The notes: generated by a model not told the origin, from the letters alone. A stretch of DNA of 64,000 nt from Heliocidaris tuberculata (GCA_025618425.1 CM046850.1:5247520-5311519), one strand, 5' to 3'; shown: positions 11,688-62,877, counted from the stretch's first letter. A program made the numbers and translations.

Positions 11688-12535
11688 GGGGCGGTATTCT
11701 GAAAACTGTTTTATCTCTAATATTGTTCTCCACAGTTAAGATAAGATTGGTATTCTGAAAATTGTTGTATCTTTGTTTACTCTGCGCATGATCCTAATTT
11801 TCATATGTGCGCTGAAGATATCATGAGATAATTTATTTTATCTTTTGTTGTATCTTATCTTCCATTGTAATTACAACAAAACTTACAACAGCTTCTATTA
11901 TTATTATTATTATTATTTATTTGACCATAAAAATGAATACAAGATATGCATATAGAGTAATAGATAAAATAGAACAAGATAAGATGGAATGGCATGTGGG
12001 TCAGGGACAGGGTTGCATCTCTAGCTGTTGTATCTCATGATCTCGGCAAATTTTAGCTCAGAATCAGACAGTACGTGCTCGAATAGCAAGATGGAGACTG
12101 TATGTGATTCAAGATCTCATAGAGAAGACATTTTGAAGAAATTACAGGTGGGATTCAATGATTTTACATCAACATGTGACTTGAATCGAGCAGAAATGGA
12201 TCAAGCCATTTTGTTAATTAATTGCAGTCCAGTAGCGCATGGCGCATTATAAAACGCGTAATTTAATTACTACGCCCGAAATTGATACGCGCAAAGCACA
12301 TCCTTATGTTTGACATAAGAGGTGCTCCTGCTGGTTGACCTACATAAAATCCATCTTGATTGGTAAAGTGTCAAAAAATGGGCATGTCAAAGATAATATA
12401 AAGGTGGTCCTTAGATAATATCCCTTAAAACAATTTTCAGAATACCAACTTAGAACAATATTAGCGCAGTATTATCTCCGTAAGATACAACAAAAGTTAC
12501 AACAAAAGTTACAACAATTTTCAGAATACCACCCC
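11688..12535. mobile_element. 848-bp inverted-end element
   Basis: Left end GGGGCGGTATTCTGAAAACT and right end ACAATTTTCAGAATACCACC are inverted partners. Both flanks carry further inverted TTGTATCTTA/TAAGATACAA segments. An ATT microsatellite lies at 11897-11920. An open frame at 12037-12252 is unrecognised. Confidence 0.65.
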
Positions 12536-12949
12536 TGAATTGTGCAACAATATAACAGAAAAATACATCCCAAATATTGCACTTGGACTTGGGCACAATA
12601 TCATTTTGAAAGGTCATCACTCTGTCGAAGTAATGTGGACAAGTGTATTGATCAAACCAGAAATGGACTATGCACTAAACTGCTGAACACATGACGATGC
12701 TCAGGCAGTGTAAACCATACAAGTTCCTGAGCCAACCAATCAGACACACTGCACCAAATGTAATACTAAGGTTCCATGACTCTGTGCCTGAAATAAAAAA
12801 AGGCAACTGCTCAGCTCTGTCAGAAAATAGAAAAAATGTGGGCAACTGAATTTTGTGTAATTTAAAAAAAAATAAGTACCATCTCACGTGAATGTGAAAA
12901 TTTATAGTGCTAGAAACTTCTATATCAGCCATCTTACTACTTGTAGATT

Positions 12950-13160
12950 ATGTTCATATACATGTAGGCCTACATGTATACACATGTGACTTTTCACAGG
13001 TATAAATACATGTACATGTACATGTGTCATGTACATACATGTACATGTATGTACATGTGTCATGTACTAAATTGTACAGTGTACATTGTAGGTCAAGTAG
13101 GTCTGACATTGTATTGTCCTCAATTAGATTGTACATGTACATATACATGTATGTACAATG
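12950..13160. repeat. TACATG-rich palindromic patch
   Basis: Dense overlapping TACATGTA/GTACATGTAC octamers. The same octamer is scattered through the entire window but is most concentrated here. Confidence 0.7.
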
Positions 13161-13364
13161 TATGAGGTTGCCATATTGATTCGTGAGTGGCTAGTTTACT
13201 CGACCAACTTGGCATATATATTATTTATAGAGTGAACACATGTTTTTATTAACAATAAATATGACGCATTGTTACTGCCAACACTACACTGCATGGCTAC
13301 TCAGTTCAAGTGGTTGCTAAAGGGATATGTTGCAATATTAATGGGATATTTTGAAAATTGCTGT

Positions 13365-13620
13365 GTCATCAGATATGAAAATTTAAACAAGTATTTTTAA
13401 AATTGAGGTTAGTGAGGTTCATGATTATGAAATAATCATGAAAATAGTAAAATTTGAATTGCAGGGTATTGAGGGCCTTGCAGTATTAGAAAAGATCTAA
13501 TTGCAATGTCATTAGATATGAAGATCTAAACATACACATATTTTTTATTGAGGTTTTTAATCGTCATGAAAATAGTATAATTTAAATTGCAGGGTATCAA
13601 GGGCCTTCCAGTTAGGGAAA
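13365..13620 (+). repeat. Diverged direct duplication, about 125-130 bp
   Basis: Two copies sharing TGTCATnAGATATGAA, CATGAAAATAGTA and AATTGCAGGGTATnnAGGGCCTT in order. Confidence 0.6.
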
Positions 13621-15603
13621 AAGACCTATAAATCGGCTATGAAACTCTTTGACGTTGGACCATTCTAGCAGTTCGCAAGGCGGACTCAAATTTGAAGCAG
13701 ATTTGGCCTTTTCTCTGAAGAAGAAAGTGTACATTACCATGCAGTTCTAATATTACGGTATGTCCATTAGAAACCTTGCCTGCTTAGATTTGTTTAATAT
13801 CTTACAATGCTGCGATTTCTTCCAAAATCAGATTTGCGTTCGGATAGCACAATGTGTGATTGGCTTTATTTACAGTAGTTCTTACACTATGTATCCGCTT
13901 GCAAACTGACATCATAATTCAAAAAGATATTGATAAATTGTTGAAAATTATCATTCATGGAATAGAGAAAGGCTGTTGATTTGCCAAGTTTGTGCCCCCC
14001 TCAAGGTTTGACCTCAGATAAGGTGAAAGTCGCCACAAGATTTGGATGTGGTCAATGATTTATCATTCTTCTCTACCCTTTCATGAGAGAGATCTATAAA
14101 TAAACTTCCATATGGAGCATGGAAACTTCTGTTTGTGTTCAGTGAATGTACACCAGTTAAGGCAAGTAAAGACAATTTTATGTACATGTACAATATTTAC
14201 AGTACATGTAAGAGCTCCAATTACATGTACTTGACGTATGTTTATTGTAATGTGGTACTTTCTGTGAATTACCTGTATGGAGGAACATGTGTATGTTTTC
14301 ATGTGATTACTTTTCTGTTGTACTCTCTAAGCTCTAAACTACACATGTGTACAAATGTATTACATGTACATGTACATGTAAAAAACCTGCATGTGAATGA
14401 CTGCCCAATCTCCATTACATACATGTTCATTCTCCAAGTTAGGCCTACATGTATATGTTGGCTTACAATGTATGTTTGTGTACATACATGTATGCCCTTA
14501 TTATGAGATGATGACGGAGCTGTTGTGCTGTGTTGTGCTATAGGGACTTGTGTGTGAACGTGTGTGGAATGATGACAAAAGACCAATTTTATGACACACA
14601 CTAAAGCTTCCTCCAGTGTGAAAGGAAAAGGGATTGTCAGTAAAGACTTAACATGGGCAGCACTTTACTGTTGTATTTAAAGGCTCACACAAATGATTCA
14701 GGCCCCCATTTGTTCATTTGTTAAATCGATACTTCTAAAAAAAAAAAAAAAAAAAAAAATCATAATTTGAGAATTTACATTAGGGATTTGTTTTAATTCA
14801 CACAGAGGTGACAAAATATAAAAATCTCCTGAAGGGTGCCTTACTTGGACATTTGCCCAGCTGAAAAGAAAATTCATGAAGGCTGAAACATTTACACTGA
14901 GATAATATAAACCCTTTAAAAGTACACCGAACTTCAGCCTAGGAATAAAATCAAGAACCCTATGACTATTAAACATGATTCACGTACAGAGGACAGTTGC
15001 TTGAGTTTATATGCAATTCTTGATTCAGTCGATATCCTATCATCTTTTCTCCACCTTACTAATTCACTAGCATGCACTGCAAGTAGATGAATAACTTCTG
15101 TATACCCTTTAAGACATTGACTGGAAGGGCAAATGACATGTATACAATGTACACATGTAATAAGGAGTCTTTTTTCATATATTAGGATCTACATATATTT
15201 CTGCAGTTTATTTTTGATGTTCTCAACTAAGTATGATTGGCATTCTAATCTTAGATAACAAAATAATTAAGTGAACAAATAAGGCTTTGAGTGACTCCCC
15301 CGCCTAAGCCATTGTCAGTGAAAAAGAAACCCCTGTATCTACAGAGTATGTATTTTTTTCTGGATGGCTATGCCCAAACCATGGACATTTGGTGAATTCC
15401 AGCTTCATTTATATTGAATAAAAGGGATCCCCAAAATTGTGTTTTTGTTGCACTGTCGTGTGCTTTTCGGGGGGGGGGGGGGGGCAAGGATGAATGGCTA
15501 GCACATGTTTATTTCAAGAAATAAATAAAACGTATAAACTTTCAGGTTTCAACTTGAACTACATTTACACAACACGTCTGTGTCCATACATTGATACAAA
15601 TTG
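13621..15603. other. No gene seen
   Basis: AT-rich, with scattered TACATGTA, a poly(A) run near 14738-14759 and a G12-14 run near 15470. Nothing supports an exon. Confidence 0.45.
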
Positions 15604-16016
15604 TTAACTCTTTCAGGACAGGAATCATTAAAGGGCTGAATTGATCACATTTTGTTCTTCAAATTGGCAACAATAATATTTTTCTTTTAGTGCTATATGG
15701 TTCTTATAAGATGTAATGTCTTTGAAAACAACATACATGGTTGGTAATTTTGTTGAAAAGTTGAACAAATTTGCCGATTTTGATAAAAAAACTGATTTTG
15801 AACCTCTCAACGTATTGCCAATTTAAGGATTTGAAAGTTTATTCTTGTTTCTTAAATTCTTGCCATCAAAAGCAGTTAGGTCATGCAACAAAAATGGATG
15901 CAGTGCTTACAGAAAATTTTGCTCTTCCTACTCATGCATCTGGTATATTTTGTAGAGCTCTAAATCAAAAGTTATTGAGCCAAACCACAAGATGTGGTCA
16001 ATTGTCTCAAATGGAT
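15604..16016 (+). mobile_element. Element family D, copy 1
   Basis: Begins TTAACTCTTTCAGGACAG. It contains TGATCACATTTTGTTCTTCA and ends near ATGTGGTCAATTGTCTC. Its inverse is at 27043-27458. Confidence 0.68.
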
Positions 16017-16689
16017 TAAAACAGTGGCAACCTATAATTGCTCCATATTATCTTTTTTTCTTTTTTCATTACAAACTAAAAAAAAATGACAAAGTTTACC
16101 CAAATTTGCATTCAAATTCTTCTTCCAGGGTAAAGAGCTATACCTGTAGTGTAGCAAAATAATTAGCCCACATTTTGTATGTGTAGAAGTGCATTGAAAT
16201 GATTGGTCATTAAAATTTTATCTGCTACCTGTACATGTATTAGGGTAAATTGCTATTATTAATGTATGGAAAACTAGAGCATGCTAATGAGGACATGCTT
16301 GTATACAAGGTCTTGTATGTCATTAGTTCAAGTAAGTGGATGTTTTGACATCGATTCCTGTAAAATAGTAATGATATCCTGTTCTTGTAAAGTGCGTATG
16401 ATATTATGGTATAAAGTCTCTGTGCTTTTTCAAAGAGCTTGTAAAATATTTCTCCTGCTTTAGCTTCAGACCATGTCATCGGCTCATGGTGCAGTCAAGG
16501 AGTAAATCCTACCAGGTCCAAGCCTTTACAGGGGTGGGCTACACTTGGGCTCTTAAATTTTAACCCCTGACCCCAAAATATCAAAACTTAAAGAGGGGGG
16601 CCTATGCATGCAGACCCTTCATGTAAACATGTCAGTCTGTGAAATAGTTTCGAGTCCTGGCTAATTGAATATCTGTTTGTTTCTTTCAG

Positions 16690-16757
16690 AGAGCAGATAT
16701 CATTTGCCTGACCTGAGGAACCTTTGGGAATGTCTCGTCCCAGGACCGGTGCCTATT
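16690..16757 (+). other. TRIP12: 5' UTR part of exon 1, with a short upstream ORF
   Basis: A TTTCTTTCAG acceptor precedes position 16690, so this is an internal exon and a non-coding first exon must lie upstream. An out-of-frame ATG at 16730 opens a 15-codon ORF that stops at 16777, overlapping the main ATG at 16758. Such an overlapping uORF could lower initiation at the main start. The main frame itself has no stop between the acceptor and the ATG. Confidence 0.6.
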
Positions 16758-54487
<37,730 letters not shown>

Positions 54488-55249
54488 CAAAGGCTCCTGC
54501 ATATGCCCCTGGACGGGATGGGAAGGAGCTACAATGTGTCTGTCTTCAGGAAATCATGGCTGTTAAGCCCCGTATGGTCATACGGGAAGGGCAACAGTCT
54601 TTACATTTAAAATAACAAAGGCTCCTGCTCAGGCTCCTGCATAAGCTCCAGGAGGGGACAGGAAGGAGCTATCTGACTACAGCACTAAAGAAGTCATGGC
54701 TGCTGTAAAGCTGTCTATAGCCATACGAGTAGGGCAATAGTCCTTCCATTTATCATAACAAAGGCTCCTGGAGAGACTGGATGGAGCCAGGTGGAGCCAG
54801 GAAGAAGGCTGATAGAGAGGGATCCTTAACATGAAGAACACCAGCAATCATTGAGACTTTTGTTTCAAGATGGATGCATAAACATTTGAGATGTGGAGCG
54901 TGTTCTGAGTAGTCCTTTGCAAGGTGGGACTGTGTCCTGTTATCCTTGACAAGTTAGGTGTATGGTCCTCTTGGAAGTAGGAGCAAGTTCCCAACTTTCA
55001 GAGGACTTCTGGGGAACAAAGCTCCCATTAGTCCTCTGCAAGTTGGGAGCATGTTCACATTAATACTTAAAATGATGAGAGTGTGTTCTCATTAGTCCAC
55101 CAAAGGAGTAGGTCATTAAGAGCTTGTTCCCATTAATATCCATCTAGAAGATGGGACTGTTGTAAGTAGTCCTCTAAAAGACTGGTGCATTTTTAAGTCG
55201 TCAGTTTGCAAGTTGAGTGCATGTTCCCATTTACTAGTGAAGTCCCGGG

Positions 55250-56924
55250 CTGTTCACATGGAGACTTAAATTACTAGTTTTGTAATACTAGAATTGTTAG
55301 TAATTGGACTGCTGCATTCATGCTTAAATGTGGATGTACACTCATATACAGGCCAAAAGGATGGATTAGATAACCAATGCAATGTATACATGATCTTCTA
55401 TATTATAATGGGCATTCAATACTGATAGCTTTTGTACAATTTTACAGAATATTGCTTAGTGATGTCAGTGTATTAGATAGCCATAAAATCAGTCATTTTT
55501 TTTTCTCTGTAAAAAAAATTAACTTTGCTTTTTTCCCCCCAAACCCAGGGGAAAAATCAGACAAAATTTGATTTTAGCAAAGAATTGCTATTACACATCT
55601 ACATTTCCTTGGTTTGTTTGTATTCACATTGTAATGACAGAAAGCACAGTTGGAATACAGATTTTGATCGGTCTGTTTGACCTCTCTAATATATATCACT
55701 AATATATCTTATAAATGTAATCATTTATGAATGATAATTAATGTATTATAACTGTACCAAAGAATCTGAATGCAATGTAATTATCAAGCACTCCACAATG
55801 TTCACAATAGCCCTTCTCTTAATACATGTACATTTAGTTGCTCAAGGTTATCCCCATACATAAGTTACCATGATGGGTATTTTTGCCTACTTTATGTACA
55901 GTATATGGAGGCACAATGATTCTTAATGATTTAAAGGGGGAGTCCATCTTGATGTTAAGTTGATTTTAATAAAAGCAGATAAGTCAGGTAAACGTTGTCA
56001 GTGAATGATTGTGGAAAAAAAAATTGAATAAGAAATAGAGTTATGTTATAAGTTTTGAAGATCACTTTCCCATTCGGGTGACTGTATGGTTTTCTTTGGG
56101 AGGTACATTACATGTACTCTACACATGTTTTGCACAAAAGATTCCTTAGTCTCCATTTTTCTACCGAAAAAAATGTTTTCTCAAACCTATGCTTGATATG
56201 TCATTAGAAACGTGTTATTACATGTATATGAGTGAAATGCAGCTGTGCTCATTCTTCAAACTTCAAAAACAGGTTCCAATTTGCATTGTGATCTTCAAAA
56301 CTTGAAAGCTTGATGACTTTCTGATTTTTCTCAAATTTCACTTTCTTGTTTCTCTAATTTTTTTCTGAATTTATGTTGCGATAGACTTCCTTTTAAGCTA
56401 TTAATTTACAATTAAACTTATAAAATGGAGAATACATGTATTTGATTGCTTATTATGTAAACAGGTACTGGAAGTCATGGTTCGTCTTTGCACTTCTAAA
56501 AGTCAGTATTTTTTGTTGAATGATTGAATGACTTTGGATGTCTGTCAGAGATAAACCCTCTTATTTTCTGTGCACAGTCCTGCTAAAAACACAATTCTTT
56601 TGTTCATGTGTTTGCCTAATATCATGCAATCTGTGGGTTACTGTCAACATATGATATAGGTACCCCAGCAGAGTCCATTATCACTTCTTTATGTTGTATT
56701 GATACTGTTTTATGATGCATTGTATGTCCTTAATGTGTTTAGAAGTGCCCATTTTTTTCCTGGCTCAGTGCTTTGCAATTTCCTGTTGTGTTCCCAGATG
56801 CCGGACTCAATATCATTGCACTTTAGCTTACATGTACCACATCGATGTATTTGGCTAATTGTAGAGACTTCCTTTGTAAAAAGAGTTGTTAGAGGTACTC
56901 TTTGGGTTTCTGGTAATGCTGGAA
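55250..56924 (+). other. AT-rich sequence, probable 3' UTR
   Basis: No repeat or gene recognised apart from single TACATGTA octamers. Confidence 0.4.
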
Positions 56925-58902
56925 AATAAAACATTCTCAAATAATCCCATGAAGCTTATGCAGAACATCTAAACTACAATTGAAAGATATCTGCCTAACG
57001 AATTTGATTTAAAAAAATCTGTAATGGCTTTGTGAAACGCCAAGAATAGTGAGGATATCTGCTCTGTTATTATGTCATTATGTAGTCCCATCTGTGCATA
57101 TCTCTGTTAGTGCTTTTTCAGGAAATGGGCCATTTGGAGATTGATGCAAATCAGTGAATTATAAAGATAAAAGCCGATATCAGTATGCCAACAAGAGAGA
57201 ACATATCAGTTGTTGTAAGGTGTTGAACTTCATTGAATTATAGCAATGCCTTTTCATGAATATTAGCATATCATAAGACATGCGGAAAATACGCAGCCAT
57301 ACATCTAGACCTGGTAGCATATTGTAAGCATAATGAAATATTGTACATGCACATGTATACCCGTTTTGTCAAGTTGCATGATACATGATGGTCCTAAATT
57401 GTTTTTATGTCTTCACGATGAAGATATAACAACCACATCTTCCATGGAATTGTATAAGACAAGGCATTAATGATTAACAAAAACAAGATATGGCGTCCTA
57501 GAATACCAAAATAAAGACGTATTAACTAATTGCAGATTTGTCATGGTTACTGGTTGTAAACAACAGAACCCTTTGCTTTTGTCTAATACCAAACTATCAG
57601 TTATTGAATCTGTTGCTGTTTACATTGTTATTTTGCATGTGCAAAATTGATGCTATCTAATTTACATTGGACAAATCACATTGTGATGTTGCACTTCCAT
57701 GGCCCATCGTTCATGAAGCAGTGCATAGATTGATCTCTGTGTTCACCTTTTCACTTCCATAAATTGAAGCAAACATGCAGTTATTTTTCTCTCCAAAAGT
57801 GTGATTTTTGTACTCATTTGCACAACAAGTACATTTGTACAGCATATTTCTACATGCTTATTTTGTTGGTTTAATATTTCTCAAAAAACAAACGGTACAA
57901 TCGCATGACATTTACTTGGTTATTTTGATTCCTTCGTGATTTTTGATTCGTAACTGTGTCGCTAGGTCAGGGCAGAGCTCGGGTGAGATGCTCAAGAGAG
58001 CTATTATTCTGGTAGAGGTGCACTGTCTGCATGGGATCAAGTTTCGTAGAGAATATATAAAAAAAAAACTAATATACGTGCAAGTTCAGATCTTTGAACA
58101 AACTATTTTTGTTCATAACAGTTATGGACGAGGCCTAAAAATATGTTAGAGAAGTGCATGTTTTGTTGATGTCATTTGTTTGCTAATTGGCCGTAACAAT
58201 TTGAGGTATTGAGCTCCAGTGGACATAGAATATTTAAATTTATAGGAGGAATGAGTTACATCAACTTGATGATAATTCTGTGGGATTGTAACCTCAATGT
58301 CCCATCGTGTACTGTATGTTGAAGATATGAAAATTAATATGTTCATAGACAATTATGATACTTCAGATATGATAGCAGTATTTCTGTAGAAAATTTTCTT
58401 TTTCTTTTTTTTGCATATTAACATGTCAAATTTCAAGCACTTGTATAAAAAATTATGAAAATAATATGATGAAGGTATTAATGATTTATGTGACGGTGGC
58501 ATATTATAAATGACGGTGATATGAAACTTAAAAAAAAAAATACTTTGATGTATACACTAAAAACTACTTTTTGAAAATGACTGATGTAAACTTTTCCTAT
58601 CACTATCTAATGTGAGATGTATGTTTTTGATGCAGTGATGTACATGTACAAGAAATATTACTTCTTTTTTTTTTCTTGTCTGTAATTCATGTGTGATAAG
58701 AGTGATTTGGTGTATGAATATGCTAATATTGAGTTTGTTTAAACTCTGAGAGTGGATATACATGTAATGTGAAAGAGTTAACTTTTTTGTTGTTGTTGCT
58801 AGATTTTCTTTCCTTTTACCTTTTTTTCTTATTGATTTATGTAAGTTGTAAAGATGCTGTGTAGTCGACAATATGAGAAACAACATGCACTTAAATGGGT
58901 TC

Positions 58903-58908
58903 AATAAA
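58903..58908 (+). terminator. TRIP12: Possible distal poly(A) signal of TRIP12
   Basis: AATAAA followed by A-rich sequence, 4.4 kb after the stop codon. An alternative proximal signal lies at 56925-56930. Confidence 0.3.
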
Positions 58909-59002
58909 AAAAGAAAAATATGACCAAGTTAAATCCGTGTCACGAGTTGTGGTATTGTTGTGTTTTATAATTTTGTCAGCGATGAGCAAACAAAAAAATT
59001 TT

Positions 59003-59331
59003 GCTGCAAGTATTACAGATTATTATTGTGTTTGGTTATCACTTATGGATTTAAAGACATATAACTGGGGGTTCTCTCAGGGGATTTGCTGCAGGTAACA
59101 TTATTATTGTGTTTGGTTATCAATCATTGATTTAAAGACATAATCGGCGGTTCTCTCAGGGGATTTGCTGCAAGTAACAGATTATTATTGTTTTTGGTTA
59201 TCAATCATTGATTTAAAGATAATTGGGGGTTCTCTCAGGGGATTTGCTGCAAGTAACAGATTATTATTATGTTTGGCTATCTATCATCAATTTAAAGACA
59301 TATAATCCGGGATTCTCTCAGGGGATTTGAC
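59003..59331 (+). repeat. About 80-bp tandem repeat, four copies
   Basis: The unit includes GATTATTATTGTGTTTGGTT, ATTTAAAGACATA and TTCTCTCAGGGGATTTGCTG. It begins about 100 bp after the distal poly(A) signal of TRIP12. Confidence 0.88.
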
Positions 59332-59360
59332 ATCGCTTGGGCATTCACATGATCATAACA

Positions 59361-59515
59361 GGGCCCAGTAACACAAAGATTTGCCATCAATTGCAAAATG
59401 GCAACAGCCAGTCAAGATCATTGTTGCATGCAGTTATTGTTCAAACAGCTGACTGTTAACCAGTCAGAATCGTTTCAATATGCAATTGATGGCAAACCTT
59501 TGTGTTACGGGGCCC
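59361..59515. mobile_element. Inverted element, family E
   Basis: Ends GGGCCCAGTAACACAAAG and CTTTGTGTTACGGGGCCC enclose inverted TTGCCATCAATTGCA arms. About 155 bp. Confidence 0.75.
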
Positions 59516-59808
59516 GGATGCCATGTTAATCCCCGACCATATGTATCTCACTTTTATGACTGACTGGTCTTGTGTAATGAGGCAACCACCAAAATACTTC
59601 AAAAGATCTGCCCCCTGGGAGGGAAGTAAATGGTCTCCTTGAAGCTATCTGAAAGTTCTCTGATGTCTGGTCGATTATTTTTCGAGTAATTCCATTTGGG
59701 ATTTGTCCCAGGAATTTCTCCTCTCCTTGCTGCATGTGAGATCTGTATGAACCTGTGTTAATGACTCAGCTGTGTCAAATTCTCCATGAGAATCCATGAT
59801 TATATGCC

Positions 59809-60200
59809 TTAAAGATAAAATTGAGTTCTGGTCATGCGATTACACTGTGAAAGAAACTTGATTACACTGTCAAAGCAATTGGAAAAGATTGATCATGTCT
59901 ACACAAGAATTAGTGTATACTGTGAGGTTTTGGAATCATCAAAATGATAAGAAATTGACCCAATCTCCCTGAAAAGCACATGCACTGCACACAGAAATGT
60001 GTGTACGGGACTGCACACAGATGTGGCATGAATGTTTGGCCCGAACATTTCAGCTATTTCTCGTCATATTTCGAATATGAGAGCATTTGAAAAGCAATCC
60101 TTTTCAGGGGACATTTCTACAGTAATATTCTTACAAACTGACATGAAAAGAATGAGCAAGCTCACAAATCACCTTTCCCAGAACTCACCCTTCTCTTTAA
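59809..60200 (-). mobile_element. MITE family A, copy 9
   Basis: Minus orientation, full length (392 bp), TTAA at both ends, downstream of TRIP12. Confidence 0.77.
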
Positions 60201-60267
60201 AGCTAAAGAAGGTTGGCTGGTGTTCTTCCCTTTAGTATTAAAGGTATGATGGTTTATTTTACCCAAC

Positions 60268-60457
60268 TGCTAAGAAAGCATGTGTATGCTTGTAAGTAAG
60301 CAACCAGGGGACTGACGCCTTTAAGTCCTCTCCAAGGGACTTGGTAATGAGAATTAATGCCTTATGATCAAAGGGCACCAGCTCATTGTCCTCTTGGTTT
60401 CAAACCTGGGTCATCCAGTTACGAAACACTGCTCTACCACTGAGCCATCGCGCCTCC
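60268..60457 (-). mobile_element. tRNA-derived SINE
   Basis: The minus strand begins GGAGGCGCGATGGCTCAGTG. It has an A box TGGCTCAGTGG (60437-60447) and a B box GGTTTGAAACC (60396-60406) with tRNA-like spacing, then an unrelated tail of about 125 bp. The region lacks an intact acceptor stem partner, so it is a SINE rather than a tRNA gene. Confidence 0.75.
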
Positions 60458-60547
60458 TTTAGTATGAGAAAACAACTTATTCTAAAAGGTGACCCAACAA
60501 GGCACCTGTGATGTATGTTCTGAACCTTATTTCATCAAAAATATCAT

Positions 60548-60850
60548 TGCTGATTTTACGAACTGGCATAGGAAGCCTCACAGCGCGAAAACATGTTTCT
60601 GAGATAATCATGTTTAAAGACTTTGTTTAAAATCATGATAATTTAAATACCTTCCTTTCATTCAATCATCATAGAATTAAATAGGTGATGAGAATGGAAT
60701 ATTTTCTTTCATATGCATTAGATATTAAAAAACAGAAACGCAGTATTTTTGGTTTAATCCCTGCAAGAATTCGTATGCCGGTTCGTAAAATCAGCAGTAC
60801 TTTTGGTTCAATACCTGCTAGAATTCGTATGCCGGTTCGTAAAATTAGCG
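60548..60850. repeat. Inverted element with a tandemly doubled right end
   Basis: TGCTGATTTTACGAACTGGC at 60548 faces GCCGGTTCGTAAAATCAGCA near 60779, which is repeated once more near 60833 with the intervening AGAATTCGTAT. Confidence 0.65.
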
Positions 60851-60962
60851 ACGATATATAGGATTTGGGAAAGGGTTGTGATTAAGTTTTAGGTTAACTT
60901 TAGGGTAAGGTGCATGTATGATGGTGGGTTTAGGGGTGAAGTTAGGAATTTGGTTAGTATAT
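60850..60962 (+). repeat. Telomere-like degenerate tract
   Basis: TTTAGGTTAACTTTAGGGTA, then GGGTTTAGGGGTGAAGTTAGG and GAATTTGGTTAG. It is the same module order as at 11543 and 24066. Confidence 0.5.
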
Positions 60963-61125
60963 GGAAATGACTGCCGAGCATATGTCACAAAAAGAAAAAG
61001 AAAGAAAAAAAAAGGAAAATAACCTGACTGTTCAAAACAACCTCAATAGAACATACAAACTGCAGAGAGAATAGGAGACATATATAATCATAGATGCATA
61101 TGAACTCACATTTTTCTTCTCATAA

Positions 61126-61131
61126 TTTATT
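61126..61131 (-). terminator. Possible poly(A) signal of the ABCC gene
   Basis: AATAAA on the minus strand (TTTATT on plus), about 1.9 kb downstream of the ABCC stop. It is the first such hexamer I noticed going leftwards; usage is unproven. Confidence 0.25.
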
Positions 61132-61970
61132 ATCTCATATATCTGAAGACAGCACCATTCAAACTTTACATTTACTTTCTTTTTTTACAATTTGATAAAA
61201 AGAATATCTTCTTTCAAGAATTTCACCTTTTCTCTGTTACAACATATACACATAATTGAACACATTTGTATAGTATATTACTGGCTCCTTCCTGAAGTAT
61301 ACATAGTCATCAAAATAAGAACAATATAAATATTGTGTACTTTCTTTTAGAGTACAAATATAACTCCAACTTTGACGATTCATTCTTCCTGATTTACTCC
61401 TTCATTCATTTAGTGTTGATTGTAGTATACAAAGCTCTAATAATGTATAAATACTATCAATTTTTTTTTTGGTCATGGAATAATGAAATAATTGAATACT
61501 GCCCACAGAGAATCTCTGAGACACAGAGGGAAAATTGATAAAATCAGAACTTGAATCAATCCTATGCCTCAAAAAGTGTCACATCCTCCCATTTTAGACA
61601 GAATTTAAAAGCTCACACAAATAGCAGTACCAGTGAAAATGAAAAGCTTGTGGCTTTTATCAGCAATGGCAGATTATTATATGCAAAACCAAGTTGATTT
61701 ATAAAGATACAAATGTAGAAATATTGAGGGAGAACTGAACCAAAACAAAATATCGCCACCACACATCATGTTTGAAAAATATACTTCAATTCTCTTTTGC
61801 AATATCAAAATAAACCGTATTTCTATCAGAATTTAAAAAAATTATTGCAAATATTTCATTTTTTAAAAAGCAGAAACACTGCTTGATAAAACTTCTTCTT
61901 CTCATGCCTCATCTCAAATCATGCATCTGTAGGCGTTTGAGGTTTACTTTGAATTGAACAAGTGATATCT

Positions 61971-62108
61971 GGGGAGCGTTTCATGAAAGGATTTGTCGGA
62001 TATTTTTTCTGACAAGTGTTATAAGCTACTGAAATCCTTGCATCTGATTGGCTGAGAGCAAATTTGTCAGTAAAAATCACTGACAAAATGCTTGATGAAA
62101 CGCTCCCC
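61971..62108. mobile_element. Inverted element family H, copy 2
   Basis: GGGGAGCGTTTCATGAAAGG left end and ATGAAACGCTCCCC right end; core CATCTGATTGGCTGAGAGCA in the opposite sense to copy 1. Confidence 0.78.
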
Positions 62109-62792
62109 CTGGAGATTTGTCATTGTAACTTTTTTGACAAACAATAATATTCATACAATATAAAACTACATTCCTGTAGCCAAGACAAATGAAAACAACC
62201 CCCCCCAAAAAACCAAACAAACAAAAAAAAAACAACAATACAACTTAACAACAAAAAAAAAAGTTTCATTTGGAATGCACCAGAGACCAAGTAACACTTT
62301 TACTGGGATACCTTCAATTGGAATATAACTATGGTTTTTGACTTTTTCTTCTACATCTGTAATGTGCACCATGTCTGAGTAATGAAAATTACAAGGATTT
62401 TTGTTTATAAAGTGATGCAGAAATGCAAAAACAAGGTTTCAATCGATCACATCAGTGTTGTGATGTTAACCTGGTTATTATTTGGCACCGAATAATTAAG
62501 AACAAATAACAAATACATAATGCATTCTTGGCTTAATTTCCTTATGCATATATTTGGTCACATTCTTGTCAGACAAGAGGTTAAAGGCAGAAAAACTTAA
62601 AAGCATCTCAATAACTATATGTACATGTATTGCGAATAAAGGCTTACGTATGCCACCATTTGACAGGGTGGCATGAAAACACATTATTATGTTTTTAGTC
62701 CAGTCCAACTTGTTCAGTTGAGAAGTAGATGAAGAAACTGTTGTTTCTGAAAGTGAGTGACTTAGGCAAACAACTGCGCATGAAGAAGATAC

Positions 62793-62877
62793 CACCTGTA
62801 TAGAAAGACCACCTGCTCATAAAGACCGCTTTTCTTGTCTCCTTTGAGCAGTCTTTATATACAGGTTGCACTGTACA
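62793..62877. mobile_element. Family G, copy 3 (partial)
   Basis: ACCTGTATAGAAAGACCACC, then TTTTCTTGTCTCCTTTGAGC and TATATACAGGTTGCACTGTA. Lies downstream of the ABCC stop codon, probably in its 3' UTR. Confidence 0.62.

Larger units (their letters stand above)
54488..58908 (+). other. TRIP12: Probable TRIP12 3' UTR and downstream sequence
   Basis: No other gene is visible here. AATAAA hexamers suited to polyadenylation occur at 56925-56930, 57510-57515 and 58903-58908. Which is used cannot be decided from sequence. The first 300 bp are decayed copies of the terminal exon, followed by a loose minisatellite with the recurring theme AGTCCT-TGCAAGTTGGGAGCATGTTC (54895-55245). The rest is AT-rich. 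Confidence 0.5.

Noticed and set aside
12028..12252. Open frame with an Asp/Glu/Ser-containing product
   Set aside because: Lies wholly within an inverted-end element, has no recognisable family and no splice context; kept only as a note on the element.
14135..14601. Overlapping ORFs rich in Cys/His/Val/Tyr on both strands
   Set aside because: Produced by TACATG/GTGTAC repeats; no domain pattern.
59003..59331. CRISPR-like array
   Set aside because: The host is a eukaryote and the repeats are head-to-tail long units with no unique spacers.
60396..60457. A functional tRNA gene
   Set aside because: A and B boxes are present, but the stem pairing is poor and a SINE tail follows.
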